A stretch of DNA of 64,000 nucleotides from NCBI GenBank assembly GCA_002633025.1, contig NMRB01000355.1:268233-332232 (forward strand), given 5' to 3'. Below, one piece after another: positions 42,896 to 53,522 of this stretch. The first letter of the stretch is position 1. Each line of letters begins with the position of its first letter. This DNA comes from Notospermus geniculatus (taxonomy: Eukaryota; Nemertea; Pilidiophora; Heteronemertea; Lineidae). A program made the translations under genes and the position numbers. A model generated the notes under the pieces. The model did not search any database, had not been told where the DNA came from, and saw only the letters and a list, made by a program, of their open reading frames with translations.

Positions 42896-44504
42896 TCACG
42901 AAGTGTAATACTTTGTTTAACCCAATAGAGCCACTTATTTTTTGCACTTTCCATCTGTACCTTTCACCGCCCTGAACCGCTGCGAAATGCCACTGCATTA
43001 AGCTGAATAGAGAACAGTGTAATGAGTCAAGGCGGTTTGTGGCGGTATCTGCGTCTGGAGACATGGCGGATTATGGCGCTGCTGGTAGTAATTGGTGATT
43101 TTGACTTCTACATTAGAGGTGAAGGGGATTTTCGTCAAAAGGTGGACGTGGCGGCTCACGGCAGGGTGGTTTAGGGTGGCATGGGGTCTATTGGGGTAAC
43201 AGAAAGATTCACCGATATTTTAGCAGTTTCCGGAGAGCTTTTAGGATATTTACAGGAGCTAATGATATGCCAACTGCTGTGGAACCACCAACTATTTTGT
43301 TAAGTCTTTGAATGATTGTGGGTGAACAGCAGTGAAATACAAAACTTATGATTTTGTTAGGCGCCATTTTTTTAAAGTTATGGGATGGTTCCATAGAAAG
43401 TCACAGTAGATGTTATGTAGAGCGTGAAATATTAATTCCTTCATGGCCTGTGAAAAAAATTGTTTACGTTAGAAATAAGGCCACTGAATAAGAAAAGCTG
43501 GTTGTTGGCAAGGGTGTCACAATGCCTATATAACTACAATTTAATGTTTCTCTGGGGCTGAACTGGGCTAAGAAATCACAACGCAAGTGAAAGGGAAAGG
43601 GGAAGTTGGATGATAACTATGGTACTAGATTCATAATTTAACGGTTCTGGATTCAATGGTATCAGGACTTCCCCCGGATATTTGCTCCCCAGATATTTCC
43701 CCCAGGATTTTCCCCCATAGGACTTCTGGCCTAAGTTTCCCCCTAGGCCCCCTCTTGCCCCTTGTTTGCCATAGATTTAACTGTGGCAAATCACACCTGT
43801 TTCCGAGCATCTAGCAGGACACTTCTTCGTCCTTACTCATTGCTTCTCTGACCATCTTATGGCAACCAAGCCGCAAAATATCAGACCAGCGTCCAGTCCA
43901 AAGAGAATGACACTCCCTAGGCCTACCTTCATGACCTTCAAGCCGGGAAAATGAGCCTGAACATACTGACATGACACCAGGAGATAAAGAAAGAAAAAGA
44001 ACCACTCAAAATCTGACAGTCATCCGTCACCCTGAGGTTGGCAAGTTGGGACCAACTTTTTTGCAAATTTCAGTATTGTCTGTCTGTTGTGAAGTCTGTG
44101 GTGGAGGGTCACAACCTGCAATGGACCACCACTCCATCCACGGTAGGGATGCTACCGCCCGCTCTGTGTCACACTCATAAAACCTTTGCCATAACTCCAA
44201 CACGATATCATTGGCAAAAGTATCAGTGTTCATCCGTAGTTTGAGGAAATAGGTGATCAAGTTTCCCTCAACAGCCTTTGCATATCCCTGGAGAAGGCTA
44301 GAAACATTGCACACTAAATCTGACAATGTGCATTCTCATCATTTATTTACAAGATAGGCTGACAGTTGATGTGCCACAATGCATTTTGTTGATTGTTGTA
44401 AATAATTAATCCAAGGCTGAAGGACGCCTGCTGGATCAGATAAATGGAAAGTGCCAAAATTATGACAACTTAGAAATAGTTTCGACATGATTGCACGAGG
44501 AGCC
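42896..44504. other. no gene; fragment shared with 54.4 kb
   Basis: TTTCAGTATTGTCTGTCTGTTGTGAAGTCTG-like sequence at about 44067-44100 recurs at 54428-54460 within the element there. A run of CCCCC motifs lies at 43672-43762. Nothing else recognised. Confidence 0.45.
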
Positions 44505-44762
44505 TCCGTTGCTAGCCTAGTGGTCATCACATCCACTTAGCAAGCAGCAGGTCCCGGGTTCAAATCCCAGGCCATATGGGATTAATCATTTCTGGCTCTT
44601 CAGTCCACTGCATGGGACAGTAAGCATGGTGGCTTGTATCTCGTGCCTTTGCAAGGGCAAGTAAAAGACCCCATCCAAGTGAGGAACATGTGTAGCGCGA
44701 GATGGCCTCTCCCGTACTTTGCAGGGCCAATAATGCTTTGACGTCGGCCCTGAGGGTAAAAT
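44505..44762 (+). mobile_element. SINE family S1, full-length copy
   Basis: Head TAGCCTAGTGGTCATCACAT with B box GGTTCAAATCC, body, and tail GGCCCTGAGGGTAAAATC. It is immediately followed by the palindromic minisatellite. Confidence 0.86.
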
Positions 44763-44825
44763 CAAATAGGCCTACTACTACTGGTAATTGCAAGAAGTGC
44801 AACGAACCGAGAAGCATGGAAAGAG

Positions 44826-45202
44826 TGGGTTTGATTGGAGTCAAACCCACAGCCTGGGTTTGACTGGAGTCAAACCCACAGTCTGGGTTTGACTGGAGTC
44901 AAACCCACAGCCTGGGTTTGATTGGAGTCAAACCCACAGCCTGGGTTTGATCGGAGTCAAACCCACAGCCTGGGTTTGATCGGAGTCAAACCCACAGTCT
45001 GGGTTTGACTGGAGTCAAACCCACAGCCTGGGTTTGATTGGAGTCAAACCCACAGCCTGGGTTTGATTGGAGCCAAACCCACAGCCTGGGTTTGATTGGA
45101 GCCAAACCCACAGCCTGGGTTTGATTGGAGCCAAACCCACAGCCTGGGTTTGATTGGAGTCAAACCCACAGCCTGGGTTTGATTGGAGTCAAACCCACAG
45201 CC
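44826..45202. repeat. 29-bp self-complementary minisatellite, 13 units
   Basis: Exactly 13 units, each beginning TGGGTTTGA and containing CAAACCCA. Every unit forms its own 8-10 bp hairpin around TGGAG, and units are complementary to each other. Variants T/C at two sites are shared by neighbouring units. Confidence 0.97.
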
Positions 45203-45706
45203 ACGGAGGTGACTTGCATAAATCTTTCCTCTTCACATCTTTTGTAGGCCCAGTTCTGAATATCAATGTGAGAACAAGTGTTTCCAAAGATTGAATAAAT
45301 ATTTGTTAGAATTCCTAAAGTATCTGATCTAGTTCAACTGACTCATCATTTCATGACTGTTGTCACAACTTCAAGAGTGAGTAAACGTGCCCTGCTCAGG
45401 CAATGCCCCCTTCTCCACGACCTGGCCACCTCTAGCCAGTCATTCACCATATTTCTTGATAACAAGTTGACATGGCCCAGAAATTTTGACCATTTTTCTT
45501 TGTTAATGATAAGGAAATGTAAAAGATATTAAATCCATAGGTATTTGGGGCAGTGGGCCTAACCCTCTCGGGGTTATGTACAGTGTCTGCAAGTTTCAGA
45601 AATGAAACACAGCGACAGTATAAAAGACCAATGCTTCCTGAGTTTTGATATGTAAATTCGTCTCCGAATTTCGCAAATTTTCGTCCCCAACTGGGGTCTT
45701 CCCGAG
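45203..45706. other. no gene; repeat fragment R3 at 45655-45700
   Basis: GAATTTCGCAAATTTTCG then CCCAACTGGGGTCTTC is also present at about 51255-51305 and 56290-56330 (family R3). It is cut at 45706 by the next element. Confidence 0.6.
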
Positions 45707-46012
45707 CAGGGTTTCCGTCAGAAAAAAAAATGAGGGTACGGACCAAAAAAATTTTTTTGGAAAAAAATTTTTGTGACAAATTTTTTTTTGAATTTTTTTT
45801 GTTGATGTTTAAAAAGTTTTAAACGATGTTTGGTGCCATTTTAGGCGTATTTTGAAGCATAAAATACACTCGCCGGTCATGCCGGTTGTTTGGTTTCGTC
45901 CGGCATGTCATGGAAAAATGGTTACCCAACGTTTTTGAGGGTACGGATCCGTACTCTAGAAAAATTTAAGGGTACGGAATTTTACCCATTTTACCCTCTG
46001 GCGGAAACCCTG
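45707..46012. mobile_element. hAT-like MITE, CAGGGTTTCCG ends, 5-bp duplication
   Basis: CAGGGTTTCCGTCAGA and TCTGGCGGAAACCCTG ends are flanked by CCGAG (45702-45706, 46013-46017). The interior has GGGTACGGA motifs in tandem and A/T homopolymers. Confidence 0.9.
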
Positions 46013-46017
46013 CCGAG

Positions 46018-47078
46018 GAGTTGGAGGCAAAAATTTGCGAACATCATTTTGTGTGTCATTGGATATCGCTTCTCGAGTTTTAGTGATGTTACCATGTGAA
46101 AGATTGAAAAGCCTTTTGGCCATGAAATAGTTTTGCAGAGGGCCACCTCCACATCATTTCAGCGAGAATGTTTCTCAACTGTACTCGAAGGCATCTCCCT
46201 GACCCTGGGCCTTCAGCTGTTGAGTGGTGATATGTGGGAGGTTACCCTAGGGGCCTATTCTTGTAAATGGTACATGCAATATCTGTCTGTTTTAGGTTGG
46301 TCTAATGATATGTAGGCCTAGGCCTACTATCAGCCAGCATCATGCTATGCATTGTCATAACAACTTTGTCATGTCCATCATCATCATCATCACTGCCCCG
46401 CCACGGTGATGACTACTCCACTACACCATGCATGGTGATCAGACTTACCTATTTTCCGATAGGAGGCCCAAACAACTTTACCACACACCGCCTGGAAAGC
46501 AGGTCACCTGATGGCCCTTGCTTTTCCTTCACAAGTTGCTGAATTGCAAGACTGCCGAAGTTTCAGTCATTTAAAAAATTTTATGGAAGCAAAATTTGGA
46601 CGCTTAGGTCCAATCCTGTTGAATCTCCAGCGGCAGATAGCACACGCTTGTCTGATATCCAGAGTATCCACATGTAGTGAAAAGCCGACCACATCTACCA
46701 GTGTCTACTGTGCACACACAGTGATATCTCACAACTAACTGACCTCTCACTGTAGCCTATTGTGTGTAAATTGATAGGAAATGCAACGACCTTTTCACCT
46801 GGATGACTGACCCGATGTCCCAGCTAATTTTGGCAGCAGTGATGACAGCATGTTACCCCCTGTGGTGTAACAATGGCAAGAAGACAAGGCATTTGCCTGT
46901 CCACTTGATAATGAAAACTTTACCTTTTGTTTATTTTGGATAAGACTCTGGAATTAACTCTTTTTTTGCTGATGGCAAACTTTAGTCACCAAGAAATAAT
47001 TTTTTAACAATGAATAGTACGAACATGTTCTTCAGGTTTTTAGAGTTTTAGACCAGTAGGCCTACTCTGCCAAACATC
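46018..47078. other. no gene; (ATC)n microsatellite at 46374-46392
   Basis: A short CATCATCATC run is the only feature. TAGGCCTAGGCCTA lies at about 46314. Confidence 0.5.
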
Positions 47079-47355
47079 CAAAGGCAGATCCAAGATTCTG
47101 GTAAAGGGGGCAGCACAGAAGGCCACAGGGGATCCGATGAAGGCGAGTGCTGAAGTCGCAAAGCCATAGCGGGGGGTCTGGGGGCCTCCCCAGAAAATTT
47201 TGAAATCTAGAAGGCCGTTGGTGAGATTTCCCAGCATCTGAGGGACAAATTACAAGGTAATTCTGTGGCACTTTGAAAAAGGCAATTTTTCTAATGTTGG
47301 TCACCGAAAAATAAGGGGGGGGGGGCAACGGGCCGGGTGTGCCCCCTGGAACAAG
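47079..47355 (-). mobile_element. decayed hAT-like element
   Basis: AGGCAGATCCAAGATTC at the left; the middle (AAATCTAGAAGGCC, TTTCCCAGCATC) is the reverse of the 17.8 kb element interior; a G10 run lies near 47319. The right end is eroded (GTGCCCCCTGG). Confidence 0.65.
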
Positions 47356-47872
47356 TGCACTCAACTAGTGGTAAAAATCCGACGACTTTTGAGTTCTAAA
47401 CTGCAGCAGTTTTGAGGATTTTTGTACTCTTGATAGCACTCAAAATATCAGTTTTTCTAGTTGTGTTACATTGACTGCAGTGGAGGTTATTTTGAAAATT
47501 TCACTTTAATCGATGTCTTTGATTAGTCATAACAATGGCCACATGGAAATAAGTGCTTGGATTGTTCAGACACAGGTTGACTTACACAATGGCATTCACC
47601 TCTGGAGCTGTAATGTGCCTAATGGGTCCATTTAGCTGATACACGATATACCAGTCATCAACAACAACTGTTGGAGTTTTTTCAACCAAGTTTACCAGAG
47701 GTGTGTTTGCTGATACACATTTATATAGGTTTAGCCTACATAAAACTTTTAGGATTTTCGCTAGGCATCAAAGCAGAAAAAGTTTCTGCGCGAACAATCA
47801 CACTCTGGCTTGGGAGTGACAAGCTAGAAGATGTCATCGCTGCTTGCAACTATTCTCTTCAACAGGGGCAGA
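47356..47872. other. no recognisable feature
   Basis: Nothing recognised. Confidence 0.45.
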
Positions 47873-48293
47873 TCCAGGATTTTTTCCAGGGGGTCTCTGG
47901 TGGACGAAGGCTTAGCCTGAGCAAGGAAGTTCCCCTTTGGGCAGAAAATGTTTAAAAGCTGGAACATTGGAGACACTATATCCCGGCACTTCAGCCGTAC
48001 TTGAGCATTCTAATGTCAGGGGGGGGGGGCATATCCAGTGGAGCCGTGGCTGGGGAACGGTGGGTTTCGGCATATTTCAAGTGGCCAACATGGTAGAGGG
48101 TGAAGCCCGATAACGGTGAGTACTGAAGGCGCAGCCACCAGGGTGTTTTGAAGACCGTGAGAACTTAGAACACCTATTCTTTGCAAGTCAAAAATTGAGG
48201 TTTCTGAGCAAAAAGTGAGACACTGAAAAAATTGTTGGTGTCGAGAGCGAGGGGTGTGGGTGGGTGGGGTTCGGACCCCTGTATCCACACCTG
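47873..48293 (-). mobile_element. hAT-like non-autonomous element
   Basis: CAGGGGCAGATCCAGG start, GTATCCACACCTG end; flanks TTCAA and TTGAA (4 of 5). Reverse of the 5591 and 21214 elements (AAGTGGCCAACATGGTAGAG shared). Confidence 0.82.
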
Positions 48294-48382
48294 TTGAATC
48301 TGACCTAAGTTGTGAGTCGGGAGCCAGCATACAGCATTACCAATTTTTGATCGTAGGACCATTCTGCCAACCATGACATAAG

Positions 48383-48734
48383 TTGCGCTTCCACTACAAA
48401 AAAAGCCGGTATTGTTCTGCTTCCATTACAGAATTGCCGGGTTTAATAAGTCCGGTTCTATTAAGTGCGGATCTATTTAGTTTGGATAGGTCATGCACAG
48501 TCGTAAGCGACCGTGGAGCCACCTGTAGCCGAGCATAATACTACAAATAGATCCGGTGTTATTGCCATTCCACTACAAAATTTATCCGCATCTAGATTCG
48601 GAGTATGATCGGCTATGCTATCCGAACTAAATAGATCCGCACTTAATAGAACCGGACTTTTTAAACCCGGCAATTCTGTAATGGAAGCAGAATAAGAGCG
48701 GACAAATACTGGCTTTTTTGTAGTGGAAGCGCAA
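48383..48734. mobile_element. MITE, TTGCGCTTCCACTACA ends
   Basis: TTGCGCTTCCACTACAAAAA pairs with TTTTTGTAGTGGAAGCGCAA. Internal stems use GAACTAAATAGATCCGCAC and its reverse. Confidence 0.88.
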
Positions 48735-48805
48735 CTCGAACTAAATAGATCCGCACTTAATAGAACCGGACTTAAAACACGGCTTTTCTGTAATGGAAGC
48801 AGAAN
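48735..48805. repeat. partial repeat of the MITE end, running into a single N
   Basis: 48735-48804 repeats about 70 bp of the element just before (from CGAACTAAATAGATCCGCAC to TGGAAGCAGAA) with a small internal difference, and stops at the N at 48805. Probably a contig-end artefact, not biology. Confidence 0.7.
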
Positions 48806-49325
48806 ATGCTTTGATTTTTTTTAGATTTGGGTGACTCCTGTGAAAACCGTTTCAGACATTTTCTCAAAATACCTGCAGTCAGGTCAAGCCATGACACATT
48901 CCACTTTCCACGACCTAGAATAAGTTTTGCAATGGTTCTTCTCTCACCCGTTCCCAAATCCAGGTCAAATTTCGCCAACCTTCATACTTTTGCTTATTAG
49001 TAAATAAGGACTGCACCGATCAGACACTGCCCTGCTTGAGGACTGCCGCACAAAAACACGAGACAAAAATAACATTAAACCAGGCCAATGATATTCTTCT
49101 AGCCACTGAAACAGTTTACCTACGCATTAAATTTCCCGATAATTTGGTTGTTATGATATTTGGTCGAGTACAAGCAACCTGTTTTTACCTACTTATATAG
49201 TCTCCACCTGATTTTCAATTATTATTACAGGTCTCTTGATGTCCTACATTTTTGGCTCCATACGGGTATTATCAACCTTTTCTTGGTGCAATTTGGCAGT
49301 TGATGAACCAAGACTATACATATGT
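48806..49325. other. no recognisable feature
   Basis: Nothing recognised. Confidence 0.45.
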
Positions 49326-49851
49326 AGGCCTTTTTACACGGTGCCGGTGCGTTCCGGATCGTGACTGGATCGACGAGGGTTCGGTTATATTTCCCGATGT
49401 AAAAGCGAAACAACTGACCTCCACCTTCCTCGGGCCAGTTCAGTTCGCCGCGTGAGTCTCGGGAAGGTGGAGGTCGGTGCAGGCCGGTTATTCTCTTGTG
49501 TAAAAGCGAATCGACCGCAACCGGCCTCGGGGGCGGGATCACGCTATCTGAGTGACATCACTGGCGCACTTGCTGTAAGTTACCTGTGAAGAAATCACGT
49601 GCGAGATTTCTCAAGCACTGCTCATGCCTTAAAAGCACAGTTAATTGATTTTTAGTGATTATTTCTGGGATGTTTCATTCTTACGATAACTGTTAAATCT
49701 AGTGGCGCGCATTCAAAGAACGGAGCTCGAACTAGATCAAAGCTGGTTACCGAACCTGCACCGTGTAAAAGCGATCAATCCATCCTGAACCGAACCCGCC
49801 CGAGGAGGGTGGAGGTAGGTTTCCTCGAACCAGCACCGTGTAAAAAGGCCT
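49326..49851. mobile_element. MITE, AGGCCTTTTTACACGGTGC ends
   Basis: Exact 19-bp inverted ends AGGCCTTTTTACACGGTGC / GCACCGTGTAAAAAGGCCT. GTGTAAAAGCGA and GATGTAAAAGCGA motifs are spaced inside, as in the AGCCCCTTTTACACTA family, to which it may be distantly related. TATG flanks both sides loosely. Confidence 0.87.
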
Positions 49852-50127
49852 TATGACAGGAAGGAAAGTCAATTATGTTCTTGATAAAAGCAAACACAAT
49901 TACCATTCATTAGAGATCGAAATGGTAGCCATCCAGCATCGTTTACTGACGTTGCAAGTATGAATCATCAGCATCTAGTCTGTTTCACTTTCATTTTAGG
50001 TTTTGCCACCTCAGGATTTCATTTCTGAATCTTTGGGTGATACTCTCAATTCAGCAAACAACCTGCAGTCTATACTCTAGGCCTTCCTCCCAAGGGGTTT
50101 TATTAAGAAAATGGTGCCTGCCATGGA

Positions 50128-50236
50128 CAGGCCTTTCCGTTTGACGGGCGCGAAAATGCATGCGCCTCGCAAACAATAGAATTTCCATTGTTTGCGAGGC
50201 GCATGCATTTTCGCGCCCGTCAAACGGAAAGGCCTG
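50128..50236. repeat. perfect 2 x 50 bp palindrome, 9-base loop
   Basis: 50128-50177 (from CAGGCCTTTCCGTTTGACGG) and 50187-50236 are exact reverse complements. No mismatch in 50 bp implies very recent origin or active conversion. Confidence 0.97.
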
Positions 50237-50246
50237 CATGGAGGGG

Positions 50247-50341
50247 GTTCAGACCGAAATGTCGCACTGTGTCATTGTTGAGCGAGGCTGCCTTGGGCCG
50301 AGGTCAACAATGTTTTTTCGAGGGGTGACATTTCAGTCTGT
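50247..50341. repeat. imperfect inverted repeat next to the perfect palindrome
   Basis: TCAGACCGAAATGTC with GACATTTCAGTCTG, and CATTGTTGA with TCAACAATG. Possibly part of one larger palindromic element with 50128-50236. Confidence 0.65.
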
Positions 50342-51329
50342 GCCCCTAGATGAAGGGCACAATTTTCTTTGTCATACTGCTCTTTTAAACAAACAGACCA
50401 AAATCGATCATGATATAGGCCTACATGCCGAGTTGAAGAGAGAAGCACTAAGGCAGTGCTGCTTACCCCCCAAAAAAATTCTGGGTATTTTTCTACAAAC
50501 ATTTGGGTATTTTGCCAAACTTTTGGGTACAATATATGAATTGACTGAGTTTGCGTATTTTGACAATGTTTTGGGTACAATATGTTTGTGGATTGATATT
50601 TTTGGGTATTTTCTACATTTTTTTGGTACAATTAAGTTGGCGGCTCAGTGGGAGGTAGAGAACGACGAAAACAACATGTGAACTTCGTCACGTTTATTCC
50701 TTACAAATCCTACTTTCAAACTTAGAATGATACTTTTAAACGTATTTCATGATGATGTTTCTGCGTACAACTGACCAAAAATCTCCAAAACGTATGATGG
50801 GGACCTTCAAACGTATCACGTACAATTGGCAATGATTTCCGTACAATGTACGGTGGAAACGTACAAGTAAGCACCCATGCTAAGGGCATTTTGCGCCGCT
50901 GCCACCAACAGATGCGATGACGCCATTACATGTACATCACCAACATGAGACACACGTTCATGATGTAAGGCACTGCGGACCAGTAGGCCTGGCCTACCAT
51001 TTATCACGCTAGTTTAGCCAGCTATTTCCTCTATTACACGTAATACTTCAGGTCATGCACGCCGATACGACACCCGGGGACCCCCCCCCGGATCCTCGCC
51101 TGTAGGCTGATCAGACATTTCTCAAACTAGGCAATACCCATTCAGTGGTGGAATGCTAAATTAATGCGAGACGCACACATCACGTCATTTGGAGCACTTT
51201 GGGGATGTAATGATGTCATACCCGTTTGACCGTTGCACCTGACGTTGCCAATAAGCAAGAATCTCCAGAATTCACGAATTTTCGACCCCAACCAGGGTCT
51301 TTTTCAAGTGGAACTTTACAATCTGAAAC
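50342..51329. other. no gene; GGGTACAATAT repeats and a C-rich hAT-like tip
   Basis: TTGGGTACAATATG-type and TTTGGGTATTTT motifs recur three times each between 50480 and 50640, then ACGTAT / CGTACAA motifs to 50870: a decayed tandem or MITE interior. GGATCCTCGCCTG at 51091-51103 is a solitary hAT-like end. R3 fragment at about 51255-51305. Confidence 0.5.
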
Positions 51330-51334
51330 TTTAC

Positions 51335-51585
51335 AATCTGAAACCTGACGTTGCCAACGTCATGGATGACGCGACGGCAATTTTGGTGATGTCAAAAGAC
51401 CTAAACAGCATTGCAATTTTCGTTAATATCTTGATATTTCGAAAACTATAAGTCATATCAAAATTTGGGCTTCGTAAGGACACTTCCCAGGTCAGTCTGC
51501 ATGTGCATACCAAGTTTGGCGGCGATTCATTTGTCAGTCTTGGAGAAAATCGCAAACAAACTAACGAACTCTTCTCAAATTTTAG
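51335..51585 (-). repeat. interspersed repeat R2, copy 2
   Basis: Reverse of 35088-35336: GTTGCCAACGTCATGGATGA through AACTCTTCTCAAATTTTAG. Confidence 0.75.
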
Positions 51586-52874
51586 TCTGAGTACTCCCTT
51601 CGGAGACTAAGAACTGCCACCTAGAAACTCATTTTTACCGGGATGTTCGCAATGTGTTAGAGAAAACGCCGCTGAACGGTGTTATGTAGAGAAATATTGC
51701 AGAACGTGATGTCGAGAGAAACACGCCAGAAAGAAATTGCTTCAGGCCTTGGGATACCCATTTACCTCCTACCTGTGAAATTTAGTTTACCATCCTATCA
51801 AAATGTTTACAGAACAGGACGCCCCCCTCAAAGTGTGCAATGCAATTCATGCTTCACTCACCAACCATGGTTATATTCATGTTCTGCATCAAGCAGGAAA
51901 TCGGCGTTGTTTAGAAGGCAAACATTCCCTACTGTCACGACTCCATCGACTCATATCAAGCGGTCTGAAGAACAACAGAATAGCACAAGTTGTCTTCTTT
52001 TTTACACCACTCTTTTCTTGATGTTATCTAAAGGCCCATTCCTTCCTTTCAAATGTTGACAGCAGCTCGCAATACATGTACCCGTAGGGTACCAGGCAGC
52101 AGAGTTATCTCTGCAGTTCTTTTCAGCTCAACTCTAGACTCTATCATCATCATCATTTTTAGAGCCATCTCTAGCCATAGTTGACTTTGGGCTCCTCCGG
52201 TTGAATAAAACGTCAACGCGGTGCCAACAAATTATTTATTTCTTTTCAACAGGGGCCGTGATATGGCTACACAAAAACTGCCATCATTATGCTAGCCATG
52301 GTCAACAAACATATAATTAAAGACCAAGTTATATCCCAAAATTGACTGCACAGATTATTACTAAAGTGTATAGAATACACAAATACACATAATTTGGTTT
52401 TTATTTCATCAAATTCGGATGAGTAGTTTGGGAGATATTGAGCAATATGTGTGTGAAAATGCCAGTGCTATATGCTAATTTATGCGTGATGTCATTGCAG
52501 GGATAAATGAAATCAAATCTGAGCCATCCAATGTGGAGATAAAGCTCATTTTCATTTACATATTTACTNGGGGGGGGGGGTGTACATATTTACTAATACA
52601 CAAAGTTTGGACTTCATTCTTTCACATGAATAGCTGCGTACGTCCAATACAGCACTAAAATGCATGCTTATTATGCAAATTCCTGCAATGATGTCATCAA
52701 ATTAGGCCTCTGGCCAAATCCATCCAATATGTTATAACTTTTTAACTAATTGGAATTTTTCAATGAAACAAAAAGCATATTGATCAGCATTAAATTCCCT
52801 AACTTTCTAAAGTTGTAAAAAAAATAGGTGCAACTAGGCCTTTAAAAGTTTCCCAAAGATAGATCCTCTAGCGG
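51586..52874. other. no gene; single-N gap at 52569
   Basis: A 126-codon frame at 51679-52059 overlaps another and matches nothing. The N at 52569 is followed by a run of ten or eleven G, and TACATATTTACT stands on both sides of this block, again suggesting overlapping contig ends. Confidence 0.5.
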
Positions 52875-53079
52875 TTAAAGCTGACGTCAACGAACAAAAA
52901 GCCCCCATGCGACGAGCAAGAGAATTGCAAACGCCCTGCAAACACCTCAAACGAAGGCTCAGAACATGATATACCCCGCGACGCCAGGAGGGCGCCACCT
53001 TATTTGCCTTCAAGCAACAGAGCTGTCAACATCTCCGGATACCTCTTACACTACTCAAAGAAAAAAAATTGTAGTCATT

Positions 53080-53147
53080 TAGATGGGATTCGAACCGTCG
53101 ACCTTCTGATTTGTAATCCACCACTCTATCCACTTGGTCAACGAGCC
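53080..53147 (-). ncRNA. tRNA-like unit 1 inside the TTAA element
   Basis: The minus strand reads GGCTCGTTGACCAAGTGGAT (A-box-like TGACCAAGTGGATAGAGTGG), then ACGGTTCGAATCCC (B box). Eight T follow on the minus strand (A run at 53061-53068). The anticodon stem is poor, so this is probably a pol III promoter relic and not a working tRNA. Confidence 0.7.
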
Positions 53148-53251
53148 AGCTGACAGAGATGTGATTTGTGTTTGTCATAGACGTAGGCCTTCGACTGACG
53201 TAATAATACTATACGAATAAGAGAAAACATGAAAAGTCTTCCAAATAATTC

Positions 53252-53318
53252 GGTGGCCGAATGGGGAAGACGGTGGAACAGAGATAACAAGGCGCGGGTT
53301 CGATTCCCAGCTGGGTCA
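53252..53318 (+). ncRNA. tRNA-like unit 2 inside the TTAA element
   Basis: GGTGGCCGAATGGGGAAGAC (Leu/Ser-like A box TGGCCGAATGG) and GGGTTCGATTCCC (B box), then TTTTTT at about 53322. It points away from unit 1. Degenerate acceptor pairing argues against a functional tRNA. Confidence 0.7.
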
Positions 53319-53522
53319 AACTTTTTTCTTTCAAAAAAAGTGTTCAGCAGGAGCTCACCAGAGGATGTTGACACCCCGACAGCTCAAAGACAAATAAGGT
53401 GGCGCCCTCCTGGCGTCGTGGGGTATATCATGTTCTGAGCCTTCGTTTGAGGTATTTGCAGGGCGTTTGCAATTCTCTTGCTCGTCGCATGGGGGCTTTT
53501 TGTTCGTTCACGTCAGCTTTAA

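Larger units (their letters stand above)
52879..53518. mobile_element. 640-bp TTAA foldback element with two tRNA-like units
   Basis: TTAA on both sides (52875-52878, 53519-53522). Inverted arms of about 150 bp start AGCTGACGTCAACGAACAAA and end GTTCGTTCACGTCAGCT; they include GGAGGGCGCCACCTTATTTG. Between the arms lie two divergent tRNA-like sequences, each followed by an oligo-T tract. No protein-coding potential. Confidence 0.92.

Noticed and set aside
44826-45202. CRISPR-like array with palindromic repeats
   Set aside because: Units are contiguous, without variable spacers, and there is no cas context; it is a eukaryotic minisatellite.
50160-50681. 173-codon plus-strand frame and its minus-strand shadow
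   Set aside because: It starts inside the perfect palindrome and runs through GGGTACAATAT repeats. No domain, and equal openness on both strands.
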